NCBI RefSeq assembly: GCF_027943255.1
Contig: NC_072893.1
Coordinates: forward strand, 27,550,001-27,614,000
Direction: 5' to 3'
Source of the DNA: Anastrepha obliqua
Lineage: Eukaryota > Arthropoda > Insecta > Diptera > Tephritidae
DNA: 64,000 nucleotides
Shown one piece after another: positions 43,658-54,047 of the stretch. Position 1 is the stretch's first letter. Every line of letters begins with the position of its first letter. The position numbers and the translations under genes were made by a program. The notes beneath the pieces are model-generated. The model was given only the letters and a program-made list of their open reading frames with translations. It was not told the DNA's origin and did not search any database.

Positions 43658-46600
43658 TTGTTAAATCTTAAATGTCGCCGCCTAGTGACCCTATTGACTT
43701 TTTGTCATGGCATTTGCCTTGGCTGGTTTGCGCCCATGCTAGCGAAGCTCCAATCGCCGAATGGAAGTCCACTTGACTTTAATGCCTCCGTGGAGGAGGG
43801 CTCTTGGTTGGGCGCACTTATTTGTCTCGGCGCTATTGTCGGCAGCGCAGTTTTCGGTCAACTTCTGGATATTATCGGCCGTAAAGGTTGTATTTACGGC
43901 CTTGCCATACCGCATATTGTAAGTTTTCGTTGGATTTTATACACAATAATGCAATATATAATTAAATATGTACACATAAACGCCAATAACGTGAAATTTA
44001 GTGCTTTTGGTTACTCACTTACTTCGCGCAATCCATTGAATATCTCTACGCTGCACGCTTCTGCGCTGGCATGACTGGTGGTGGTACTTATGTGGTTATA
44101 CCGATTTTCATTGGAGAAATCGTTGATCCGATGTTAGTAATGCAGGCAAAAATCTCTTACATATATTTTCATCATCTTTGTTTCATTTTAATATTCACAT
44201 TTCATTCACATTTTACCCTCCCACAGTATTCGCGGGCGTCTCACCTCGTTGTTTACGCTCGCTCTTAACACGGGCATGTTGATTGGCAACATACTGTCCT
44301 CACACGTGCCGTATCACTTAATACCGATGGTGGTGATATCGTTGCCACTTCTCTATTTACTGCTTGAAACATTCTTCCCCGAAAGCCCAACATATCTGCT
44401 CCACAAGGAGCAGGAAGAGAACGCGGAAAAGTCTTTTAAATTCTATTACAATTACAAAGCGTTGAATAAGCAGGATGTGGCGCAATTGAATGTGAAATTT
44501 TCGGACTTGAGAAACTCGGTAATGGAACAAAAGACGCAAACAGAGGTTGTGACATGGCGTGATTTCTGTAAGTAAGATTTCAAACAGTTTTGGCTTTCAA
44601 GTTTTTACACATAAAATTGAATTTTTATTTATTCTTTAACTTCAGTCACCAAACAAGCCATACGCGCCTTTGGCCTGGGCATAATTCTGATGTTAATGAA
44701 TGTTTTCACTGGCAGTTTCGCATTACTAAATTATATGTCGAGCATTTTTGTTGTCATTCAAACAGACATAGACCCGAATACGAACACCATCATTATTGGG
44801 GTCGTGCAAATTATTGGCACAGTTGCAGCCATCAATTTAGTCGATCGTTACGGTCGCAAATTTTTGCTAATAATTTCGAACGCCTCTATGGGCATCTGCT
44901 TGGCTGCCTTTGGCATGTATGCCTTCTTTGCCGAAGAAACTAGTGTGGATCTATCGGCCTATCGTTCTTGGCTACCACTTCTGATTATGACTTTTATTAT
45001 ATTCGCTTGTAATATAGGAATAATACCCGTTACTTTCGTTGTGCTGGTGGAGATTTTGCCCGCGAAGGTAATCATCTTTAAATTATATTATTTTAATTAC
45101 TTTAAAAATTCGATATTTTTGTGCTCAAAACTTTTAGGTAGCGTAGAACAAAACAGGTTGTGCAAAACTTAAATATGAACATAATTACAAACAAATATGT
45201 GTGTACACCTGTGTTCACAATAATAGCCACACTACACATTGCAAAGGTGTAGCATATAAGTAAACACATTTTTTTTAATTTATTAAAAAAAAATTTTTTT
45301 TTAGTTTTTTTTTTAATTTAATTTCTTTTTTAATTTTTTGTTTTTATGAATAATAAACATTTATTTTCTTTCAATTGTTTTTCTTCATATTTCTTTTTTT
45401 TTAATTTTTTTATTTTTTTTAATTCATTTTTTGTTTAATTTTTTTTTCTGGAAAAAAAACTTATTTTTTTTTATTTTTTTTTTTCTTAATATTTCTTTTT
45501 TTAAGTTTTTTTTTATTTTTTTTTTTTAATTTTTAATTTAATCTCATTTTTGATTTCGTTTCTAATTTATTATGTATATATATTTATGTGTATGAAAAAT
45601 ATATATTTATATATTTTATGAAAAATATAATTTATTTTTCTTTTAATGTTTTTTTTGTTTACATTTCATTTACTTAATTTTTTAATTCTTTTTTTTATTT
45701 TTTTTTTTATTTCTTTTTAAACTCGTTTTTAAATTAATATTATTTTTATTATTTTTGTTTATTAATTTTTTGTTTTTATAAGAAATAAAATTTATTTTTT
45801 TTTTAATTTCTTTCGTTTATATTTTTTTTAAAATTTTTTTTATTCTATTTTTTTTTTAATTCTTATTTAAATCCCTTTTTCATTCCGTTTTTAAATTATT
45901 ATTATTTAATTAATTTTTTTTATGATTTCTTTTAAATAACATTTTTTTAAATTTTTTGTTTTTGTAAAAAATAAAAATTTATTTTCTTTCAATTGTTTCT
46001 AACTCTTTTTTAGTTTTTCTAATTTTATTTTTAATTTTTAATTTTTAGTTTTTAGTTTTTAATTTAATTTCCTTTTTAATTTCGTTTTTATTATTATATT
46101 TATTATTATTTTTTTGTTTTTAATTTTTTTTTTGTTTATATTTCTTTAATTTAATTTTTTTATTTTTGTTTTTAAATTTCCTTTTTAGTTTCGTTTTTAA
46201 ATTATTATAATTATTATTAAATGTTTTTATGATTTCTTTTAATTTTATAAAAAATAAAATTTATTTTTCTTTTAATTTTTTTTCTTTACATTTCTTCTTT
46301 TTAATTTAAATTTTTTTTTTTATTTTTAATTTAATTTCCTTTTTAAATTATTATTTTTCTAATTTATTTTTTGTTTTAATTTTTTTGTTTATATTTCGTT
46401 TTTTTAATTTTTTTTATGTTTTTTTAATTTTTAATTTAATTTCCTTTTTAATTTCGTGTTTAAATTATTATTTTTTTTATTAGTATTATACACTGGCTGT
46501 ACACAGCAGTGGTTAGGCCTATTCTCTACTATTGTATTGTAATATGGTGGAATGCCCTTGAGAAGGGGGGGAACATCAAAAAACTTGACAAGGTTCAGAG

Positions 46601-48118
46601 ACTAGGGTAACTGTAGAGCCGATGAACTAGCGAGACTCGGCATCAAGTTGACCGATGAGTACATAGACAATGGCATAGGCATACCCTTACAAACATGTAA
46701 GCTACTTATCCGTGAAGAAATCGTAAGGAAAGCAAACGAAAGATGGCGTAAAGTAGCCACCTGCAAAATCGTCCATCAACCGTGGCCGACTCTTAGTGCT
46801 AAACGCACAGAATCTTGGCTAAGCCAAAATAAACACAGTCTTAGCACACTGATTTCAGTCATAACGGGACATTGTCTAAGGTAGGCACGCGCAAAGGATG
46901 GGTGTGCAGCACATGACTTCTGTAGAAGTTGTCTTGATGAGGAAGAAGAAGAGACAATCTTACACCTTCTGTGCCATTGTTCTGCTCTATCCAGACTGAG
47001 ATTTTCTATTCTAGGTAGACAATTTTTTAACGAGTTGAAAGATCTCAGTTCCGCAGAAATAGGAGGTATTCTAAAATTTTTGAAAAGCACACACTGGTTT
47101 TAGGAGAAAGAGGGAAAGCTCCCCACGCGGCATCACAATGAGCTATGAGCCTAAGTGTGTCCCACAGGACAACCCTTTCAACCTAACCTAACCTTATCCC
47201 AAAATGCATTAAATGCCGCAATATTGCCATTGATATTCATGGATAACATTTTTTATATAATTATAATTCCGCTGATTTTCAAAAGACTCTTCCTTGGTTT
47301 TTCTATTTTTGTTTTCCTTGGCTTCTTTAGCCAGTTTTAGAGGATCTTAGGAAAGAATAAAAGTTCAAACATTTTTGAGTAGTCTTTTTTAATTATTATT
47401 TTTTAAATACCTAGGAACCTCACCAAAAAAAGTTGCGGTCTTTCCCCCGGAATTATAAAATCAATTATACTTTAGGAATTCCCCCAACATTGTTTTGATA
47501 AAATATTAAGATTTAAGCGAGCTGGACCGATTTGAAACACCTCCAAATATACAGGCTTTAAATAACATAAAATTAGCTTTTAAAATTTTTTTACAAAAAA
47601 TCGCCTCACATGATAGAAGAGTTTAAGCTTAAGACGTCTGCATAAAAATGTTAACAATTTTATCCACGGAATCGAAATAATGATATTTTTCGGTCCTGCC
47701 ACTTTCAATCGGTCCTGCTCACAATTAATTTAAAATATGAGCACAAAAGAAAGTATTTTTTCAAGAGGAAACTTTTGTTTTTACGCTTACGTAATTTCCA
47801 AAATAGTTTAGGTACTTTATTGACAATATACAAATTTTTAATAAAGCAATCTATTATGTTAAAGAAATGCTCTAGTTATAATAAAAATTGTAATCTCAAC
47901 TTATGCAGATACGTTCAAAAGCTATGTCCATTTGCTTGTCATTCCTGAGCGTCTGCACCTTTACGTTGCTGAAGGTATTTCCCTCGTTCATGCACGCGTT
48001 CGGACTATCAGCGACAATGTGGGCCTGTGCGACGTTTGCTGCGCTGGCGCTATTCTTCATTTCAATATTCCTGCCGGAGACTAAGGGGAAATCCATGAAT
48101 AACGACAATTTTAAATAA
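43658..48118 (+). CDS. Sugar transporter of the SLC2 family, facilitated trehalose transporter Tret1-like (5 coding exons seen)
   Basis: A 12-helix major-facilitator sugar transporter of the plasma membrane, probably moving trehalose or glucose by facilitated diffusion. Exons seen: about 43658-43918, 44002-44132, 44227-44567, 44646-45067 and 47909-48118, with GT-AG introns and matching phases (0, 2, 1, 0), giving about 455 codons. Motifs in order: HGICLGW in helix 1, LLDIIGRKG (loop 2-3), YLYAARFCAGMTGGG, FIGEIVDPIIRGRLTSL across the exon 2-3 junction, FFPESPTYL (PESP motif after helix 6), LVDRYGRKFLL (loop 8-9), VLVEILPAK and C-terminal LPETKGKS. The 5' end is unresolved: no in-frame ATG precedes CRRLVTLL, and an acceptor at 43617-43618 or a further upstream exon is possible. 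Helix 7 lacks the usual QxSGxN and reads MNVFTGSFALLNYMS. It is the only convincing host gene here. Confidence 0.88.
45240..46490 (+). repeat. T-rich degenerate repeat tract in the last intron
   Basis: About 1.25 kb, very T-rich on the + strand. Blocks such as TTTCCTTTTTAATTTCGTTT (near 45550, 45715, 45870, 46065, 46175, 46330, 46430) and AATAAAATTTATTTTTCTTT (near 45620, 45785, 45970, 46255) recur at roughly 100-200-bp spacing. It looks like an old, T-biased tandem or dispersed repeat. Confidence 0.8.
46490..47200 (+). mobile_element. R1/LOA-like non-LTR retrotransposon, 3' piece in the transporter intron
   Basis: Reads RPILYYCIVIWWNALEKGGN and KKLDKVQRL (RT thumb). After a deletion it reads NCRADELARLG (end of RNase H), GIGIPLQTCKLLIREEIVRK, HSLSTLISVITGHCL, HDFCRSCLDEEEEETILHLL and CHCSALSRLRF (zinc-knuckle). 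A TAG and TGA pattern interrupts it. The 3' end is CCTAACCTAACCTT at about 47186-47200. It lies in the same orientation as the transporter. Confidence 0.85.
47205..47908. other. Intron sequence, no feature recognised
   Basis: AT-rich remainder of the last transporter intron. It ends in the acceptor TTATGCAG at 47901-47908. Confidence 0.55.
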
Positions 48119-48229
48119 GAATCTCTACATTTTACGTTTTTATAACAAAAATAGCTACAGCTACAGCTACAGTATTGCAAAAGCCAGCGTAAAGATCCAG
48201 TAACTACTTTTATGTATGCATTGTTGGAA

Positions 48230-48235
48230 AATAAA
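48230..48235 (+). promoter_or_regulatory. Candidate poly(A) signal of the transporter gene
   Basis: AATAAA lies 112 bp after the stop codon and is the first clear signal downstream of the last exon. Confidence 0.55.
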
Positions 48236-48412
48236 GTACATAGTGAGATACATATATTATAATTATTTAAGTTTAAAATAAAAATTTTAAGAACTTGTTG
48301 TATTTTGACAATTATTTCTGGGAGGGCGGATAAAATTTTTTATAACCTTAAAAAAATTTAGAAGTGTTTTCTTAAATCTTAATATTTGATACCATACTGA
48401 ATATTATAAAAA

Positions 48413-48733
48413 TTATATATATGTATAATTGGCGCGTACACTCTTTTTGGGTATTTGGCCGAGCTCCTCTTCCTATTGGTGGTGTGCGTCTTGATGTTGT
48501 TCAACAAATGGAGGGATCTACATTTTCAAGCCGACTCCGAACGGCAGATGATTTTTGTGAGAAGCTTTTTCATGGCAGAAATACACTCGGAGGTTTGCCA
48601 TTGCCTGCCGAGGGGCGACCGCTATTAGAAAAAACGTTTTCTTAATTTTGGTGATTCACCGAGATTCGAACCTACGTTCTCTCTGGATTTCGAATTGTAG
48701 TCACGCAGCAAACCATTCGGCTACGGCGGCCGC
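48413..48733 (-). mobile_element. tRNA-derived SINE, copy S3
   Basis: Reverse orientation: it ends (+ strand left) in ATATATATGTATAATTGGCG and begins (right) GGCGGCCGCCGTAGCCGAATG. B-box region GGTTCGAATCTC reads GAGATTCGAACC at about 48659-48670. Body identical in layout to S1. It lies about 180 bp past the transporter poly(A) signal. Confidence 0.88.
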
Positions 48734-48779
48734 CTAGTAGTAGTAAATAATTGAGTAATAAAAAAATAATATGCCAATA

Positions 48780-50285
48780 TAGGTAGGTGAAATAGTTGAA
48801 GTGCCGGTCTGGCACTCCTCAAGTAGCACTAAAGCGCCGTATTGATACCATTATGAGACCTCCAACAGGCAGATATTTACAGCCAGCAAGAGCTGTTGAT
48901 ATCATGGAGGAGATTGATTGGATTTAGGTTGGCGCACTGCCCCAGGCTGACGTAGAAAGGAGCGCCCAGTGACCTTAGTCGTCTAGCTGCCAAACCCGGA
49001 CATATACAGAGAAAATGCTCTACAGTCTTCTTCTCTGAAAGGTCGCCACAGCTTCTACAATGGGAGTTAAATGGTAACTCTAGCTTTTTCCTCGTATGTG
49101 CCGACCGTCCAGTGACCGGTAAACACAGCTACGAGTTTGGAAATTGAATGGCGAGGAGTCCAAAGGACTTTTTGAGTGCTTGGTATATTGTATTGGGGCC
49201 AAAGGGTTTTCGAAATATCACATGAAGAAATGTAGTTCCATCTTTTCTGCGCTTTCCTGAGAAATAATTTGTACAGTTCTCTTTTAGCAACTGTCAGGGG
49301 GATGCCGATGACCGGGTAGGAGATTTCTGAAGCCAATTCAGTCCCTTCCTGGCAAGCTCATCAGCAATTTCATTTCAAAAAATGTCCTGGAACCCAGATC
49401 AGAGAAATGTTACCTGCACACCCAAGAGATTTGACCTCCTCCTTACAGGAGTTTACTAGTTGCGTTCTGCACCATGGCGTCGTCAGAGCCTTAATCGCGG
49501 CCTGACTATCGGAGAAAATGTTAATATCTCCCTCACTCCCACGTTCCCTAAGCATTTTGCATGCTTGCAGGATCGCAAAGACTTTTGCTTGAAAAACACT
49601 AGCAGTGTTCGGCAGAATATAAATAAATTGGCTGATTTAGAGAAAACCCCTGCTCCGACTTCCGAACCTTCAGTGAAGACAGAGGTGCAAGCTTCGGTGC
49701 ACGTTTTCCCCTCGATCCAATCTTGCCTATTTGGAAAGATTGCCCTTGCACAACCCTCAAACTCTAGTTTGCGGATAGAGAGGTCTGTTCGAAGTTCGGA
49801 CAACTACGGTGTTAACGGTGTTTTACATGCTCCGGTGATGCCAGTGCATGCAGTTTTTTGCACCCTCTTCAGTTTAGTGATATTATAGCCCTTCCGAAGA
49901 GCTTCCCATCAAACAACACAGCCATACGTTAAAATTGGCAAAACCACTGCGTTGTACATCCACAGCACGACCTGTGGCTTGAGACCCCATTTTTTACCGA
50001 ACATAAATTTGCAGGCGTAGAAGGCTATATTGGCCTTCTTTACCCGATTTTCAATGTGTAGCTTCCAATGGAGTTTGGAGTCAAGTATCACTCCAAGGTA
50101 CCGAACTTCCGATGAGAGCGGGAGAACGTGGTTGTTTAATTTGGGAAGTCGAAAGGGTGGAGGTTTATATTTTCTGATAAATAGCACCAGCTCCGTTTTG
50201 TCAGAGTTGACTCGGAGGCCGCAAGTGGCAGCCCAGTGCCAGAGTACAGCCAGTGACCTTTCCAAAATCTCAGCCATGACTGAGG
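48780..50285 (-). mobile_element. R1/I-like non-LTR retrotransposon, 5'-truncated
   Basis: Reading 50285 to 48780: WAATCGLRVNSDKTELVLFI, LPLSSEVRYLGVILDSKLHW, KANIAFYACKFMFGKKW and LPILTYGCVV (RT after YADD and thumb). RNase H follows with INIFSDSQAAIKAL and SLIWVPGHF, then VIGIPLTVAKRELYKLFLRK, VAVFTGHWTVGTYEEKARV and a zinc-knuckle HCRSCGDLSEKKTVEHFLC. The 3' end near 48780 has a CACCTACC tail, like the copy ending at 39055. Frameshifts separate the parts. Confidence 0.84.
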
Positions 50286-51003
50286 GAAACTTTTATTAAA
50301 AAATTATTTCAAACTCAAAAAAACAAGTATATAATAAATCAGGCGAGGCTCATCAGTAAAATCATTTTGTAATACATACTTCTTTTCATCATATTAATCA
50401 TTTTGAATTTAGTAAACTTTCGATACATTTTTTCCTAAGCATTAGACGCCTTCATTAGTACACTCGCACACGACCCATTTAAATGGACTCGCGGCTCAAA
50501 ATTTGTATGCAAAAATAATTACGTATGCAAAACGGTAAAGCAATTAGTGGTATTAAGTAGCAGGACTGTTCGTTTTTGTCCAACAACAAGAAGGAGTAAA
50601 ACGACTGTTCCCCACTTTTGTTTCAATTGCGCTCGTTTTAAGTGTTGGTCATTTATTGTTGGTGCTTACTTACCCATCTCCGTATGCGTGTACGTGTGTG
50701 TGGCCTGCATTTAATGATTCTTTGTGCAATTTAGCATTCAAGTTCGTAACAGCTCGGGTGGGTATGAGCATACAAAATTTTCATTTAGAAGAGGTCTCAG
50801 AAATGCATTAACCTCATAAAGCACATACATTTAATAAGAAGTAAATTTGTTTTTTTTCCTACAAGCTCAGGCATTGTTTGTTCTAATAAATAGAACGAAA
50901 TAGAAAGACAAAATCTCTTCTGTATGATTTCGTTAGGCAAATTTATTTTATCTCCTTTAAAATATGACCCGTCTGAAACAACACAGATGTGATATTCTTT
51001 AAC
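50286..51003. other. No recognised feature
   Basis: AT-rich spacer with a short GTGT stretch near 50690. Confidence 0.45.
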
Positions 51004-51306
51004 TCAGTCCTCCATGCACCCCCGGTAGGCCGACGAAAGGATGACCTTCAACTCCTTCGTCACATTCTCTTTGATCTCCTCTATCGACTGAAACTTCAAC
51101 TTGGGACACAAAAAGAAATCACACGGGGCCATATCAGGTAAATACGGTGCTTTCACGATGGTATTTACTTGGCATTTGGTCAAATAATCCAGCATAAATT
51201 GGGATCGGTGCGATGGCGCGTTATCATCATGCAAAATCCGAGAATTGTTTGCCCACATTTCCGGCCGTTTGCGACATACAGCATCTCTCAAACGCTTCAA
51301 AAACAA
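51004..51306 (-). mobile_element. mariner fragment, C-terminal, subfamily of element F
   Basis: Reads RKRPEMWANNSRILHDDNAP, SHRSQFMLDYL and LPDMAPCDFFLCPKLK, matching the corresponding part of element F (KRPELWANNSWFLHHDNAPS). The second and third catalytic aspartates are present. N-terminal half and TIRs absent. Confidence 0.82.
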
Positions 51307-51355
51307 GGTTATTCCTTGTATATGTATGGAGAATGTTTGTGCAGCTACAACAACG
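51303..51355 (+). repeat. Short (CAA)n-tailed repeat, copy 5, 3' piece
   Basis: Reads TATATGTATGGAGAATGTTT then GTGCAGCTACAACAACG, the 3' third of the repeat. It abuts the mariner fragment. Confidence 0.6.
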
Positions 51356-51359
51356 TTGG

Positions 51360-51976
51360 TAGAGTTTAAAAAATTTAGTTCAGAGATTCACTAAGGCGAT
51401 CCAAAATATGATTATGGAAAAAATAGGAAACATAAATTAAAAAATAAGTATCTATTAGAATTGCATTTATTGAAGATTTTTGAAGGGAAATAATTCCATA
51501 GAAGGGAATTATATCTCAAAAAATATTAATTTTTAAAGATTTTATACCAATTTTAAGAAAAAAAGCATTTCCTCGATGTAAAATATATGGACAAAGTCAA
51601 AGCTCTGGCGGCACCATTAATATAAACCCAAATAAAAAAAATAAGTTTAGGAAAATACGAGTCCCTCTTTTCGATTTTTTATAGTTTTGCGTGGTGGTTA
51701 AATTTTTTTTTATTTATTTAATATGTAAATAAAAGTAGGCGGTGCAATGGAATTTTCCAAAATATTTAAATATTTTTTTAATTATTTCTTTCTTTTATAT
51801 AACAACAAATTCGTATCAAATTTGTGCTAGTTTTCTCTATTAGAAAATAAAATGTTCATTTTTTTACATTTTTGAAAAATAGCGATACGAGTATCTCGAA
51901 GTTGGGAGTGGAGTTTGCGTCATTCTCAAAGTCAACTTCAGTTAGGCTTGACTCGATGTGTCTGGTTTTATTTAGT
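51360..51976. other. No recognised feature
   Basis: AT-rich spacer. Confidence 0.45.
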
Positions 51977-52200
51977 GTGCCGGTCGTGGGAATGGGTTAG
52001 TGCGTGATTGTCAATTGGTTGCCTCGGCCTCGAAATCCACAGTAGGCAAGAAGCATCAAACGGCAGAAATATTTGTTTCTAATAGCGGTCGCCCTCTGTG
52101 GTCATAACCTCTGAATCTACTGATGTATAAATTCAGCATCAATGCTCACACCCCAAATCGGAGGAGAAGCTCAGCCAGGCAAAGCTAACAAAAGATTTAT
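51977..52200 (+). mobile_element. tRNA-derived SINE, diverged copy S4
   Basis: Aligns in order with the other SINE copies but with many changes: GGGTTAGTGCGTGATTGTCA, TAATAGCGGTCGCCCTCTGT, CACACCCCAAATCGGAGGAG and AAGCTCAGCCAGGC. The B-box is not recognisable. An older member of the family. Confidence 0.65.
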
Positions 52201-52756
52201 GTGTCAGATATGTATATCAATTTTTACCCGTGTTAGCGACTCCATCATCCTGACTACATATTTTGGAATATACTTCAGGCGCCTTCCATTTGCATTTTCT
52301 CAGCCTGCTGTGTTTGGGCTCTGCTCACTAGACAAAAAATGTGCATGTGAAAGTAACAAGCAAGCTTTACCGCTACCGAGTATGACTACATCTCACAAAA
52401 CTGATATAACTCATTATTTTCAATGCTGCCAAATCTCTCTTCAGATATTAGACAAGTTTCATTAGACCACATTCATACAGGGACACTTTTGTTTCTTCAA
52501 CGTTACGAATTCTTTTTTGATGATCCCATCGAGTTCAAAAACCTTCCAAATATTAGTTTTTAGTTTACGGTCAACAACAACATTAAGAAGAACGGCAACA
52601 CAGGGCGACTTGACAGAACGCGAGCTACACAAGTAACGAGTAGCACCAACAAAAGATATCATGCATGAACGTGGTTTTATGTTAGGTAGTGCTGGCTGAT
52701 CTGTAAAAAGATCTCACTCCGACCTCTACGGTCCATAGTGTGGCCAGTGCTATGTA
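52201..52756. other. No recognised feature
   Basis: No gene recognised. A 66-codon - strand frame at 52462-52662 matches nothing known. Confidence 0.45.
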
Positions 52757-54047
52757 CAGGTGGCGCAAAAGTAACCTTGCGATGTTTTTTGGCTGTAATT
52801 AAAAAAAAAAAATGAAAAACTTTGATTCTTCTTGTGGATTATTTTTATTTGGTCTTTTAATTTTTTTTACATCAAGTCGAGAATATGATGTCATGTAAAT
52901 GGCCGCTGCCACAGTTGATTGCCATTTGAGCCCTTTTTATGGCATTTTCCATCACTTTGGCCAAAACTTCCGGCGATAGGTCCTCACATTCTTGACGGAT
53001 ATTGTCTTTAAGAGCTGCAAGAGTCTGAGGCTTGTTGACATAAACCCGCGACTTCAAAAAGCCCCACAAAAAGAAGTCTGGAGCGGTCAAATCAGGCGAT
53101 CTTGCTGGCCAGTGCAAATCGCCAAAACGGGAGATTAGGCGCCCAGGAAATGCATCCTTCAGCATATCGGTTGTGGCACGTGCAGTGTGTGCCGTTGCAC
53201 CGTCCTGTTGGAACCACATGTTTTCCAATCCCAATCGTTGATCATTGCTCTGTAGGGCTCACCATTCACAGTAACCGTTTGGCCCGCGACGTCTTCGAAG
53301 AAAAAAGGTCCGATGACTCCTCCAGCGAAAACAGCACACCATACAGTGACTTTGAGCGGGTGTAATGGCTCTTCGTGGGTTACGCGCGGGTTTTCAGTGC
53401 CCCAGAAGCGTAAATTTTGCTTATTGACGTAGCCGCTAAGACGGAAATGGGCCTCATCACTCATGATTATTTTTGATGAAAAATCATCTTCCTCTTGGTG
53501 GTGATTAACGTATGTTAGACGCGATTGGCGGTCAGCAGCTAACAGCTGATGCACCGTCTGGACTTTGTACGGAAACATCTTCAAATCTTGTACCAAAATT
53601 CGCTGTAAAGACCCTCGACTGATACCCATTTGCGTGGCACGTCGTCTGGTCGATATCGACGGCGCTTCCATGACATCTTCGACTACAGCAGCAATATTCT
53701 CTGCAGAACGGCTACTCCGGGGTCTGCCACGCCTGGCAGCATCTCGTGTTGTGCCAGTCTCTTCGAGGCGAGCGGCTAAACGTCGCAGTGTTTCGCCAGT
53801 AGGCGTTGGACGGCGAGGAAATCTGCGACGAAATTCACGTTGTGCCAAAGTCACCGACCGATTATTGGTCAAATAAATACTCGTAGTCAGCAATATTCCG
53901 CATTCTGGAGCAGTGTAGCATAACATTGTTTATTAACGTGTATTTTGCATGTGTTTACTACACAAATGTCAAAACAGAACTGACATTAGGAGCCAATCGC
54001 AAAATTTATAGCATTTTCTGATAGAAGGATTACTTTAGCGCCACCTG
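52757..54047 (-). mobile_element. mariner-like element with DD41D spacing (rosa-like)
   Basis: TIRs CAGGTGGCGCAAAAGTAACC and (inverted) CAGGTGGCGCTAAAGTAATC. TA precedes the left end (52755-52756) and TTA follows the right end. About 1.29 kb. It encodes a nearly complete DUF4817-type transposase with one frameshift. Confidence 0.87.
52872..53926 (-). pseudogene. DD41D mariner-like transposase with one frameshift
   Basis: Two frames, 53926-53159 and 53234-52872. N-terminal: TLAQREFRRRFPRRPTPTGE and RGRPRSSRSAENIAAVVEDV, which are helix-turn-helix and linker. Catalytic: SDEAHFRLSGYVNKQNLRFW, VTVWCAVFAGGVIGPFFFED, then after the shift near 53225 NMWFQQDGATAHTARATTDM and PARSPDLTAPDFFLWGFLKS. 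Counting from the D of QQDG to the D of PDFFLW gives 41 residues between them (DD41D), a spacing I recall for the rosa group first seen in Ceratitis. A few codons are missing at the shift (NDWDW where NDFLWPEL-type sequence is usual). Confidence 0.86.

Noticed and set aside
43658..43660. TTG at 43658 as the transporter start codon
   Set aside because: TTG initiation is not expected for a fly nuclear gene. The position only marks where the open frame was trimmed.
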